DNA from: Betaproteobacteria bacterium
Lineage (GTDB): Bacteria; Pseudomonadota; Gammaproteobacteria; Burkholderiales; SG8-39
DNA length: 64,000 bases
Direction of reading: 5' to 3'
Assembly (NCBI GenBank): GCA_004297625.1
Contig: SCTY01000025.1
Span: 25,762 to 89,761, forward strand
Shown: positions 8,165-15,788 of the stretch, piece by piece
Layout of the letters: the number at the start of each line of letters is the position of its first letter
Position numbering within the stretch: position 1 is the first letter of the stretch
Made by a program: the position numbers and the translations under genes
Notes under the pieces: generated by a model
Told to the model about the DNA's origin: nothing
The model's input: the letters and a program-made list of their open reading frames with translations, nothing else
Database searches by the model: none

Positions 8165-9010
8165 ATGAGCGCGGCAGCCCCGGCAGCCGCGTTGGCGACC
8201 GGGCGCACGCGCGGCCGGGAAGGCTCCGCGCTCGCCCGGCGCGTGCGCCGCGCGGTCGTTTCGGTCGTGGTCTTCGTGCTGCTCTGGGAGCTGGGCTCGC
8301 GGCTGAAGTGGCCGTGGGTGGGCGACGCGCCGCCGCCCAGCGCGGTGCTCAAGGTCTGGCTGCCGCTGCTCACCGATCCGGGCTACTGGTACAGCTGGTA
8401 CCAGAGCTCGCGGCGCGTCCTGACCGGCTTTCTCTTCGCCCAGCTGATCGGGATCCCGCTCGGTCTCGCGATGGCGACCAACCGGGTTTTCAACGACCTC
8501 ACCTTTCCGGTATTCGAGGTGCTGCGGCCGATCCCGCCGCTCGCCTGGGTGCCGGCGGCGATCATCTTCTGGCCGACTCAGGAGTCTTCGATCGCCTTCG
8601 TCACGTTTCTGGGCGCCTTCTTCGTGGTCGTCATCAACGTCCTGGGCGGAGCCAAGTCGATCGACGTGCGCTACTTCCAGTCGGCTTACTCCATGGGGGC
8701 GACCAAGTGGGACGTGTTCCGCCGGATCATCCTTCCCGCCACGCTGCCGTCGATATTCGTCGGGGCGGCGGTCGGCATGGGGATCACCTGGGAGGTGGTG
8801 GTTGCCGCGGAGATGATCTCCGGAGGCGGCGGAGCGATCCAGTCGAGCGCCGGCGGCGGCCTGGGGTTCTTCATCTGGAACTCCTACATCGGCTTTTCGT
8901 ACCCGCAGATCGTGGTCGGGATGATCAGCATCGGGATTGCCGGCTATATCTCCAGCTCCATCATCCGCGCCGTCGGCGTCGTGTGCACGCCTTGGCTGAG
9001 GACGCGATGA
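8165..9010 (+). CDS. ABC permease, SsuC/TauC type (second permease of the operon)
   Basis: 281 residues of ordinary SsuC length, without the extra sensor domain of its partner. A basic N-terminus (RTRGREGSALARRVRR) precedes about six membrane helices; the coupling loop is YSMGATKWDVFRRIILPATLP and the family block FEVLRPIPPLAWVPAAIIFW is present in both permeases of the operon. The two permeases probably form a heterodimer. The start overlaps nothing: 31 bases separate it from the first ATPase, and its stop overlaps the ATG of the second ATPase (ATGA). Confidence 0.88.
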   Translation: MSAAAPAAALATGRTRGREGSALARRVRRAVVSVVVFVLLWELGSRLKWPWVGDAPPPSAVLKVWLPLLTDPGYWYSWYQSSRRVLTGFLFAQLIGIPLGLAMATNRVFNDLTFPVFEVLRPIPPLAWVPAAIIFWPTQESSIAFVTFLGAFFVVVINVLGGAKSIDVRYFQSAYSMGATKWDVFRRIILPATLPSIFVGAAVGMGITWEVVVAAEMISGGGGAIQSSAGGGLGFFIWNSYIGFSYPQIVVGMISIGIAGYISSSIIRAVGVVCTPWLRTR

Positions 9011-9888
9011 GCGTCGTAAGCGACAGCCGCACCGGGACCCGTCTGCGCATCAAGGCGAGCGAGATGCGCGTCGCCGAGGCGAGCAAGAGCTACGGCGACG
9101 CGCATTTCAGGACCGACGTGGTGAAAGACTGCTCCTTCACCATCGAGCGCAGCAAGCTCACCGTCATGATCGGCCCCTCGGGCTGCGGCAAGAGCACGAT
9201 GATCCGGCTGCTCGCCGGCTTCGAGGCGCCGAGCGCCGGCACCATCACCATCGACGACAAGAAAGTGACCGGCCCGGGCCTCGATCGGCTGGTTCTTTTC
9301 CAGGAAACCGCGCTCTATCCGTGGATGACGACGTACGACAACGTGCTCTACGGCCCCCGGGCGCGCGGCGCGACGAACAAGGAAACTCTGGAGCTCGCCG
9401 AGTTCCTGCTCAACAAGGTGGGATTGCAGGCCTTCCGCGACAAGTATCCGATGCAGCTTTCCGGCGGAATGCAGCGCCGCGCGGAGCTCGCGCGCGCGAT
9501 GATCAACAACCCGCACGTGATGATCCTCGACGAGCCGTTCCGCGGCCTCGACGCGATGACGAAGGAGCTCATGTGGGAGTACTACTCCTCGCTCTACGAG
9601 GAGAACCGCCGCACCAACTTCTTCGTCACCACCGACATCGACGAGGCGATCTTTCTCGCCGACCGGCTGCTCATCATGTCGAACATTCCTTGCCGCGTGC
9701 GCGCCGTGCTGGAAGTCGACGTGCCGCGCCCGCGCAAGCTCGCCGAGGTGGTGGAAAACGATCGCGCGAACCAGATCAAGATGGAAGCGCTGTCGATCCT
9801 GCACGAGGAAGCGATGAAGTCGTTCTCGCGCGGCAGCAAGGCGGCGGCGGATTTCGTCGAGGCTTACTCGAAGCGCATGAAGGGGTGA
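9007..9888 (+). CDS. ABC transporter ATPase (SsuB/TauB type) lacking the switch histidine
   Basis: 293 residues from ATG 9007, in ATGA overlap with the permease. Walker A GPSGCGKST, Q-loop LVLFQETALYPW, signature LSGGM (151-155) and Walker B VMILDEPF are canonical, but the H-loop reads FFVTTDIDEA, with Thr209 where the switch His is expected. In a heterodimer with the other ATPase, this Thr and the ISSGV signature of the partner fall in the same composite site, leaving the second site fully canonical. A long charged C-terminal extension follows (residues about 235-293). Confidence 0.88.
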   Translation: MSVVSDSRTGTRLRIKASEMRVAEASKSYGDAHFRTDVVKDCSFTIERSKLTVMIGPSGCGKSTMIRLLAGFEAPSAGTITIDDKKVTGPGLDRLVLFQETALYPWMTTYDNVLYGPRARGATNKETLELAEFLLNKVGLQAFRDKYPMQLSGGMQRRAELARAMINNPHVMILDEPFRGLDAMTKELMWEYYSSLYEENRRTNFFVTTDIDEAIFLADRLLIMSNIPCRVRAVLEVDVPRPRKLAEVVENDRANQIKMEALSILHEEAMKSFSRGSKAAADFVEAYSKRMKG

Positions 9889-9922
9889 AACAGCGTGCGC
9901 TTCCTGTTTCCGCGAGAAACAG
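9887..9922 (+). promoter_or_regulatory. Mutually exclusive hairpins between transporter and oxygenase genes
   Basis: GAAACAG (9887-9893), CTGTTTC (9904-9910) and GAAACAG (9916-9922) allow the middle segment to pair with either flank, giving a 7-10-7 or a 7-5-7 hairpin. The first arm overlaps the stop codon of the upstream ATPase gene and the array lies 124 bases before the Rieske oxygenase start. Such three-arm arrangements occur in attenuators and in repressor-binding arrays; function here is inference. Confidence 0.35.
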
Positions 9923-10045
9923 CCTGTGCTTCCCGCTACAGATTGCAGCGCGAAGAAGTTCTTGTTCTCGTGCGGGCGGTTGCCGCTCGTGGCGCGATCG
10001 CACAAAATCGAACGGACTGAGACGATCTCTTCGAAGGAGGCGCAA

Positions 10046-11263
10046 GTGGCCAAATCTGCCGAGCAGTGGTCTGCAAGGCCCAACTTCCCGCAGACGCATT
10101 ACGTGGATTCGCGCATCTATACCGATCGCGAGATCTTCGGGGAGGAGAAGGAAAAGCTCTTCAAGCCCTCGTGGATCATTGCCTGCCACGAGTCGGAGCT
10201 GCCGAATCCGTGCGACTACCGGCTATTCACGCATCCGGCGGGCGTGCCGCTCATCATCGTGCGCGGCGACGATGCGAAGGTGCGTGCCTTCTACAACATC
10301 TGTCCGCACAGGGGAAACACGATTCTCTACGACCCGTCGGGCAACGCGAAGCGCATGACCTGCATCTTCCATCAATGGTCGTTCGACACGCGCGGCAACT
10401 GCCTCGACATATCGCGCGCGGAGCAGGGATACCAGAACCGCTTCTCCAAGGAAGATGCCGGGATGCGGGAAGTGAAGTGCGAAGTGGCCTACGGCGGCTT
10501 CGTCTGGGTCAATCTGCTCGACGAGTGCATGCCGTTGCGCGAATTCATCGGCGGCGCGATGGACATCCTCGAGCCGTTCATGCAGGAGCCCATGGAGATC
10601 TTCCATTTCCACAAGGCGCACCTGCGCACGAACTACAAGCTGTGGCACGACACCAACAGCGAGTTCTATCACGACTTCCTGCACTACTTTAATCGCATCA
10701 CCGGCATGATGCAGCCGGGCTACTTCGACCGGAAATACACCGCTTATCCGAACGGCCACGCCACCGTCGGCTCGATGCAGATCCAGTACGACAAGTACGA
10801 GGGTTCCAAGGAGCGCGCGGTCGGCTGGCCGGGGCTCGCGCGCGGCGGCTGGTACATGGTGGACCTCTTCCCCGGCATGACGTACAACCTGCGCACCTCG
10901 GTGATGCGCATCGACACCGCGATTCCGCTCGGGCCGAACGAGGTGGTCATCGAGTTCCGCGGGCTCGGCCTCAAGCGCGACACGCCGGAAGAGCGCGCGC
11001 AGCGCATCTTCGACCACAACATGATCTGGGGGCCGTTCGGCAGGAACCTGCACGAGGATCTTCTCGGCGTCACGGGCCAGGGCCGCGCGATGCGCGAGGG
11101 GACCGACAGCCGGTGGGTGATCCAGGGGCGCGAGGAGAACAACACCATCCACGACGAGATCGGGATGCGCCATTTCTACGCCGAGTGGTCGCGCCGCATG
11201 GAGCGCCCCGCGTACGACCCGTACCGCGAGGGCAAGCCCGAACCCGTACGCGCCGTTGCCTGA
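10046..11263 (+). CDS. Rieske non-heme iron oxygenase, large (alpha) subunit
   Basis: 405 residues from GTG 10046, preceded by GAAGGAGG; the ATG 120 bases upstream has no such site. The N-terminal Rieske domain has Cys86-x-His88 and Cys106-x2-His109 with 17 residues between the pairs. The catalytic domain carries E-x2-H-x3-H (Glu206, His209, His213) for mononuclear Fe. Together with the beta subunit, reductase and Rieske ferredoxin that follow, this is a complete three-component oxygenase. Aromatic-ring hydroxylation, demethylation or desulfonation are all possible for the family. The 17-residue spacing differs from the longer spacer known for methanesulfonate monooxygenase MsmA. Confidence 0.9.
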   Translation: MAKSAEQWSARPNFPQTHYVDSRIYTDREIFGEEKEKLFKPSWIIACHESELPNPCDYRLFTHPAGVPLIIVRGDDAKVRAFYNICPHRGNTILYDPSGNAKRMTCIFHQWSFDTRGNCLDISRAEQGYQNRFSKEDAGMREVKCEVAYGGFVWVNLLDECMPLREFIGGAMDILEPFMQEPMEIFHFHKAHLRTNYKLWHDTNSEFYHDFLHYFNRITGMMQPGYFDRKYTAYPNGHATVGSMQIQYDKYEGSKERAVGWPGLARGGWYMVDLFPGMTYNLRTSVMRIDTAIPLGPNEVVIEFRGLGLKRDTPEERAQRIFDHNMIWGPFGRNLHEDLLGVTGQGRAMREGTDSRWVIQGREENNTIHDEIGMRHFYAEWSRRMERPAYDPYREGKPEPVRAVA

Positions 11264-11265
11264 AT

Positions 11266-11736
11266 ATGAACAGAACCGAACAAAGGCAGGCAGTCGAGGA
11301 GCTGGTGTACCGCAGCTGCCTCACGCTCGACAACAAGGACTGGAAGGGCTTCCTCGCGCTCTGCGACGACGATTTCCGTTACCACATCACCGCGTACAGC
11401 CCCGAGATCAGGCGGGACATGACCTGGCTCGAGCAGGACAAGAAAGGCATGGACACGCTGCTCACCAACCTGCCGCGCCACAACAGCGACCATTCGCCCA
11501 TCACCCGCCACGCCACTGTGTACACCGTCGAGCTCGACGAGGCGAAGGGCGAGGCCGCGGTCGTCTCGGCGCTCCAGGTGTTCCGCACGCAGCTCGACGG
11601 CGGCGGGAGCGAGCTGTTCGCCGTGGGGCGGTTCTACGACACGGTCAAGCTCAACGGCTCCGGCCCGCGCCTCGCGAAGCGCATAGTGAAGCTCGAAACG
11701 CGCCAGCTCGGCTACGGCTACCACGTCCCGTTCTGA
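11266..11736 (+). CDS. Rieske oxygenase small (beta) subunit
   Basis: 156 residues, a SnoaL/NTF2-like cone fold of the ring-hydroxylating oxygenase beta family. Recognisable features are the N-terminal helix VEELVYRSCLTLDNKDWKGFLAL, the strand segment FRYHITAYSPE and the ARHATVYTVEL-like region before the C-terminal sheet ending GYGYHVPF. It is structural and supports an alpha3beta3 hexamer. ATG 11266 comes two bases after the alpha-subunit stop and its own stop overlaps the next ATG (TGATG), indicating translational coupling. Confidence 0.88.
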   Translation: MNRTEQRQAVEELVYRSCLTLDNKDWKGFLALCDDDFRYHITAYSPEIRRDMTWLEQDKKGMDTLLTNLPRHNSDHSPITRHATVYTVELDEAKGEAAVVSALQVFRTQLDGGGSELFAVGRFYDTVKLNGSGPRLAKRIVKLETRQLGYGYHVPF

Positions 11737-12776
11737 TGCACGTCCGCGTCAATGCGCGCAACCGCGGCTTTCAGTTCGAGTGTGCGGCTGGCGAGAAGGT
11801 GCTCCATGCCGGCCTGCGCGCCGGGGTAGACCTCCCGTTCGAGTGCGCGACGGGCACCTGCGGCACCTGCAAGGCCAAGGTGATCGAGGGGCGCGTGCGC
11901 GATGCCTGGCCGCAGGCACCCGGCCGCAAGTACCTCAAGGCGGCGAACGAGTGCCTGATGTGCCAGAGCATCGCCGAAACCGACCTCACGCTCGAGGTCG
12001 CTAAATTCGTGAATCCGCTACAGCCGGGCGCGCCGGTCCCGACGGCGAGCCGCGGGCGGCTGGGTTCAGCGTCGTTGCTCGCGGCGGACGTAATGGGCTT
12101 CGACGTCGAGCTCGAGCAGCCGTGCGAATTCGACGCCGGCCAGTTCGCGCTGCTTGCGGCCCCCGGCGTAGGGGGGTACCGCGCTTACTCGATGGTGAAT
12201 TGCGAGCGCGGCGCGCGGCGCCTCGATTTCGTGGTCAAGCGCAAGCCGGGAGGAGGGTTCTCTGAATGGCTCTTCGGCGCCGCGCGCCGCGGAGCGCTGC
12301 TCGAGCTTGTCGGCCCGCTCGGCAAAGCGACCTACTATCCCGGCCTCGAGAAGAACGTCCTGTGCATCGCCGGCGGCTCCGGGATCGCCGGCATGATGTC
12401 GATCCTCGCGCGTGCAGTCGAGTCCGGCGCTTTCGAGCGCCATTGCGGCTGGCTGTTCTTCGGCGTGCGCACCCTGCGGGACGCTTTCTATCTGCGCGAG
12501 CTTTCCGGCCTGCGGGAGCGCTCCGGCGGCCGCCTCGCGGTGACGGTCGCGCTCTCCGATGAGCCGGTCCCCGGGCGTGCGGCACGCGACTGGCCGCAGC
12601 TCGCTTTCGCGCATGGCCTGGTGCACGAGGTCGCCAAGGCCGCGATGGCAGGCAAGTACCAGAACGTTCGCGCGTACCTGGCCGGCCCGCCGCCGGCCGT
12701 CGATGCGGCGCTGCGCGTGCTTCTGCTCGACGCCAAGCTGACCGCGGACAACATCCGCTACGACAAATTCAGCTGA
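11736..12776 (+). CDS. Oxygenase reductase: 2Fe-2S ferredoxin domain fused to FAD/NAD(P)H oxidoreductase
   Basis: 346 residues. Residues 1-90 form a plant-type ferredoxin with C-x4-C-x2-C (CATGTCGTC) and a distal Cys in ECLMCQS. Then come the FAD-binding barrel (YRAYSMVNC, matching the family RxYS motif) and an NAD(P)-binding domain (CIAGGSGIAGMMSIL). It transfers electrons from NAD(P)H to the Rieske ferredoxin encoded by the next gene or directly to the oxygenase. Domain order is that of class IB/III reductases such as those of benzoate or naphthalene dioxygenase systems. It overlaps both neighbours by one base. Confidence 0.9.
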   Translation: MHVRVNARNRGFQFECAAGEKVLHAGLRAGVDLPFECATGTCGTCKAKVIEGRVRDAWPQAPGRKYLKAANECLMCQSIAETDLTLEVAKFVNPLQPGAPVPTASRGRLGSASLLAADVMGFDVELEQPCEFDAGQFALLAAPGVGGYRAYSMVNCERGARRLDFVVKRKPGGGFSEWLFGAARRGALLELVGPLGKATYYPGLEKNVLCIAGGSGIAGMMSILARAVESGAFERHCGWLFFGVRTLRDAFYLRELSGLRERSGGRLAVTVALSDEPVPGRAARDWPQLAFAHGLVHEVAKAAMAGKYQNVRAYLAGPPPAVDAALRVLLLDAKLTADNIRYDKFS

Positions 12777-13498
12777 TGACGAAGAAATTTCTCTGCCGGG
12801 TCGCCGAGATCCCCGAGAACGGCCTCAAGGAAGTGGCGGCGGAGGACGGCGAGAAGCTGCTCATCGCGAGCTCCGGCGGCGAGCTGTACGGCTACCAGGC
12901 GAGCTGCCCGCACCAGGAAGTGGCGTTGTGCGAGGGCCTGTACGACGGTTCCGTGCTTACGTGCCATATGCACCTGTGGCAGTGGGACATCCGCACCGGC
13001 GAGCCGATGGGAATCGCGGAGGCCCCGCTCCGTAAGTACGCGCTTGCCGTGGAGGACGACTCTGTCTTCATCGCGGCGGAAGCATCGGCGCTTGACGTCG
13101 GCGAGCTGTTTCGCGGCATATCGGCCCCGACGAGCGAGAAGCTCATGGCGCTCGCGCGCTCCGAGCAGCACGAAGCGGGCGCGGTGCTGTACGGCCCGGG
13201 CGATGCCGCCGAGGACTTCTTCATCCTGGATTCCGGGCGCGTGGAGTTCGTGCTCGGCCGGGTCGAGCGCACCGCGCCGGGCGGGTTCATGTTGAACAAG
13301 GGCGAGGTTTTCGGCTGGGCCGCGCTCCTCGAGGATTACCCGCGGCGCATCGCGAGCGCGCGTTGCCTCGAGCCCTCGGTGCTCCTGCGCATTCGCGGCA
13401 AGGCCGCGCTCGCGGTGCTCGAGGAGGACCCGGCGAGCGGCTACCTGGTCATGCGGCGGCTCGCGGCGCTGATCGCGCGCCACCTGGCCGCACGTTGA
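12776..13498 (+). CDS. Rieske-type ferredoxin fused to a CRP-like sensor domain
   Basis: 240 residues. Residues 1-105 are a complete Rieske ferredoxin (Cys44-x-His46, Cys63-x2-His66) of the kind that shuttles electrons to Rieske oxygenases. Residues about 110-240 are a cyclic-nucleotide-binding-like barrel (GDAAEDFFILDSGRVEFVLG, GEVFGWAALLEDYPRRIAS). Trp181 replaces the ribose-binding Glu, exactly as in the permease fusion. Oxygenase ferredoxins are normally about 105 residues, so the second half is an added module. It could tune electron delivery in response to a ligand. I do not know this architecture from characterised systems. Confidence 0.9.
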   Translation: MTKKFLCRVAEIPENGLKEVAAEDGEKLLIASSGGELYGYQASCPHQEVALCEGLYDGSVLTCHMHLWQWDIRTGEPMGIAEAPLRKYALAVEDDSVFIAAEASALDVGELFRGISAPTSEKLMALARSEQHEAGAVLYGPGDAAEDFFILDSGRVEFVLGRVERTAPGGFMLNKGEVFGWAALLEDYPRRIASARCLEPSVLLRIRGKAALAVLEEDPASGYLVMRRLAALIARHLAAR

Positions 13499-13689
13499 TC
13501 GAGCTGCTTCTCTCCCGGCCGGTGATCGTCGCGCTCGCGGTGCTCGGGGCGCTGCTCTCGACGGTCGCTTCCTTCGCGCAGGTGCGCAAGGCGGTGAGCG
13601 ACAAGTCGGCGCGCGTCCTCAATCTCGCCGGCTACGCCTCCATGGCGGTGAGCATCCTGCTCTTCATCGTTGCCGGGCTCTTGAGCTGA
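13495..13689 (+). CDS. Small two-helix membrane protein of unknown function
   Basis: 64 residues, translated from TTG 13495 that overlaps the stop of the Rieske-CRP gene (TTGA); no other start retains the first helix. Two hydrophobic segments (about 8-26 and 44-62) flank a basic loop QVRKAVSDKSARVLN. It is the last gene of the transporter-oxygenase operon, ending five bases before the converging GcvT-like gene. I do not recognise the family; its position suggests an accessory membrane anchor or regulator, with modest confidence that it is expressed. Confidence 0.5.
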   Translation: MIELLLSRPVIVALAVLGALLSTVASFAQVRKAVSDKSARVLNLAGYASMAVSILLFIVAGLLS

Positions 13690-13693
13690 AAAA

Positions 13694-14578
13694 TTACAAC
13701 GGCGCACTGCGCGGCAGGCGGCGCTCCGGATCGTAGAACGGCAGCCGCTCCACGCGTGCCGCGCGCCCATCGTCGAGCCGCACGCGCTCGCCCGGGCCGA
13801 CGTCGGCTGCGGTGAAGCCGAGCGCGATCTGTTTTTCCAGAGTCGGCGACCAGCATTCGCTCGATACCGTCGCCGCGCGCGGTCCGGCTGGCTCGTCGAG
13901 GATCTGCATCCCCACGAGCTTCCTGCTCATGTGAAAGGCGGTGCTTTTGTCCTCGACGAGGCGGTCCAGGCCGAGCTCGCGCGGATTGGCGCGGCCGTCG
14001 ATCTCGCGGTCGAAAAGCACGTAGCCGCACTCGATGCGCAGGCTGTTGGCCGCCTCGAAGCTGCATTCGCGCAGGCCCTGTTCGCGACCCGCGTCGAGCA
14101 CTCTTTGCCGCAGCCCGCCGCTCAGCGCAGCGGGGACCAGGAGCTCATAGCCGAGCTCGCCGCTATAGCCGAGCCGCCCGACGATCAGTCCCCCTTTTTC
14201 GAGGAAGCGGAAGTATCTGAGCCCGAGCAGCGCTTCGCGGCCGATCAGCAGGGCGAGAATCCGGCCGCTCGCCGGGCCCTGCAGCGCGAGGATCGCGTAT
14301 TCGCCGGAGCGGTCGCGCGCCTGGAAGGCGAGGCGCTTGCCGGTGAACAGCCAAAAGCGCCCTCCATCGAGGCGCCACACCGTGGCGTCGATGAGGACGC
14401 TGCGGTCCTCGTTCAGCAGCAGCGTGTAGGCGATCTGTCCCGGGGCGAGGGCGTCGAGATCGCGTGTCTGCAGCTTCTGGAGCGATGGCTGTCCGGAAAA
14501 TTCGTAGAGTCCCATGAAAGAAAAATCGAACAGGCCTGCCGCGCGGCGGGTGGCGAGATGCTCTTCTTGCGCGCTCAC
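13694..14578 (-). CDS. GcvT-like aminomethyltransferase/folate-dependent demethylase
   Basis: 294 residues from GTG 14578, in GTGA overlap with the TauE gene. The GcvT/DmdA-type fold is seen in LFDFSFMGLYEFSG, AYTLLLNEDRSVLIDATVWRLDG, LGYSGELGYELLVP and LRIECGYVLFDREIDGRANPRELGL, equivalent to the folate-binding core. It is shorter than T-protein (about 360) but has the C-terminal barrel (GERVRLDDGRAARVERLPFYDPE). It would transfer a methyl or methylene group to tetrahydrofolate. It is last in the panB-like operon converging on the oxygenase operon, suggesting C1 handling from the substrate. Confidence 0.78.
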   Translation of the reverse strand: MSAQEEHLATRRAAGLFDFSFMGLYEFSGQPSLQKLQTRDLDALAPGQIAYTLLLNEDRSVLIDATVWRLDGGRFWLFTGKRLAFQARDRSGEYAILALQGPASGRILALLIGREALLGLRYFRFLEKGGLIVGRLGYSGELGYELLVPAALSGGLRQRVLDAGREQGLRECSFEAANSLRIECGYVLFDREIDGRANPRELGLDRLVEDKSTAFHMSRKLVGMQILDEPAGPRAATVSSECWSPTLEKQIALGFTAADVGPGERVRLDDGRAARVERLPFYDPERRLPRSAPL

Positions 14579-15333
14579 AGCGAGCGCATTAATAGCAGGG
14601 CTCCGGTGATCACGCAAAGCATGCCGGCGAGGCGCCGCAGCAGCTTGGGGCTCGCGACGTGGGCGAGCTTGACGCCGCCGATGACTCCGGCGAGCTCGAA
14701 CACGGTGATCACCCACGCCGCCTGCCAGTCGATGAAGCCGTGGCGCAGGTTGCCGATCGAGCCCGATAGGGCGGCGATGATCTGCAGCACCTGGCTGGTG
14801 GCGACCGCAGTGAGCGGCAGGTAGCCGAGGATCACCATGATCGGCACGGAGAATAGCGGCCCGCCCGCGCCCGAGAAGCCCGAGCCGAACCCGGACGCGG
14901 CGCCGACCGCCGCGAGCTCGACCTGCCCGCGCCAGCCCTGGCCGCTGCGGTATTCCGAGTGAGGTTTCAAAGGAATCAAAACGTAGAGGCCGGCGCCGAC
15001 GATGACGAGCGCAATGGCGATCGCGAGCGGCCGCGGATCCAAGACCGCGGCCAGCGCGGCGCCGGCGTAGCCGAAGACGATTGCGCCCGCGCATACCGGC
15101 GCGGCGATGCGCCAGGCGATGCTGCCGCGCCGGTGATAGAGGAAGCTGCCGAGGAGGCCGGTGAAGAGGAAGGTGAAGAGCGAGGTGGCCGCGGCCTGGT
15201 GGATCGTCATGCCGCCGCTCATTCCCCCGTACAGCGCGAGAAACGACACCATCAGCACGCCGCCGACGCCGACCGTGCCGATCAGCAGCCCTACGAATGC
15301 CGCAACCGCCGCAATGAGGACGTAGGAGCTCAG
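14575..15333 (-). CDS. Sulfite exporter, TauE/SafE family
   Basis: About 252 residues with eight or so membrane helices and the duplicated family pattern (FVGLLIGTVGVGGVLMVSFLALYGG in the first half, GFGSGFSGAGGPLFSVPIMVILGYLP in the second). The start is uncertain: no ATG or GTG precedes helix 1 without a long overlap, while CTG 15333 overlaps the upstream stop (CTGA), in line with the non-ATG overlaps elsewhere here. TauE/SafE proteins export sulfite, sulfoacetate or related anions. Sitting between a sulfonate-type importer/oxygenase and sulfite-oxidising enzymes, sulfite export is the simplest role. Confidence 0.82.
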   Translation of the reverse strand: MSSYVLIAAVAAFVGLLIGTVGVGGVLMVSFLALYGGMSGGMTIHQAAATSLFTFLFTGLLGSFLYHRRGSIAWRIAAPVCAGAIVFGYAGAALAAVLDPRPLAIAIALVIVGAGLYVLIPLKPHSEYRSGQGWRGQVELAAVGAASGFGSGFSGAGGPLFSVPIMVILGYLPLTAVATSQVLQIIAALSGSIGNLRHGFIDWQAAWVITVFELAGVIGGVKLAHVASPKLLRRLAGMLCVITGALLLMRSL

Positions 15334-15788
15334 CCGGCGGCGAAGGCGACGAGCTCGCTCGTGAGCAGCACGGCGAGCTTCTTCATCAGCGCATAACCGA
15401 TGGCGCTGTCCGACTCCATGAGCGCCATGAGGGCCGCGCCGTCGATCGCCACCACCTCGCACGGGGTCAGGCAGTACGCGGTGGCGATGCGCCGGCCGTG
15501 CCCCTCGACGAGCGGCGCCCAGCCGAACACGTCGCCGCGCCGGATGATCTCGCCCGCGGAGGTTTCGCGCTTGCCGAGGCCGAGGGTGAAACGCACCATG
15601 CCCTCGGCGAGCACGTAGAAGTCGTCGACCGCGTCGCCGACGACGTAGATGCGCGTGTCCTGCGGGAACGAGCGCGTGCGGGCGAGCGCGGCGACGCGGC
15701 CGCGCTGCGCCCGCGACAGGCCGGAGAAGAAGCGCGCCTCTTCGAGGACGCTTGCAGCCTGCTCCGGCCGGCTTACCGCGGAGGTCAA
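15330..15788 (-). CDS. Stand-alone CRP-like cyclic-nucleotide-binding-domain protein
   Basis: 152 residues from TTG 15788, which overlaps the panB-like stop (TTGA). It consists of one CRP-type barrel plus C helix (GDAVDDFYVLAEGMVRFTLG, GDVFGWAPLVEGHGRRIATAYCL) and has no DNA-binding domain. Trp90 stands where the ribose-binding Glu of CRP is expected. It aligns clearly with the sensor domains of the permease and Rieske ferredoxin fusions, down to the closing GYALMKKLAVLL helix. It is probably the soluble third member of a sensor set. Confidence 0.82.
   Translation of the reverse strand: MTSAVSRPEQAASVLEEARFFSGLSRAQRGRVAALARTRSFPQDTRIYVVGDAVDDFYVLAEGMVRFTLGLGKRETSAGEIIRRGDVFGWAPLVEGHGRRIATAYCLTPCEVVAIDGAALMALMESDSAIGYALMKKLAVLLTSELVAFAAG

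Noticed and set aside
10046..13498. Direct assignment of the oxygenase as methanesulfonate monooxygenase (msmABCD)
   Set aside because: The spacing between the Rieske Cys-His pairs is 17 residues, whereas MsmA is known for a distinctly longer spacer, and gene order differs; kept only as one substrate hypothesis.
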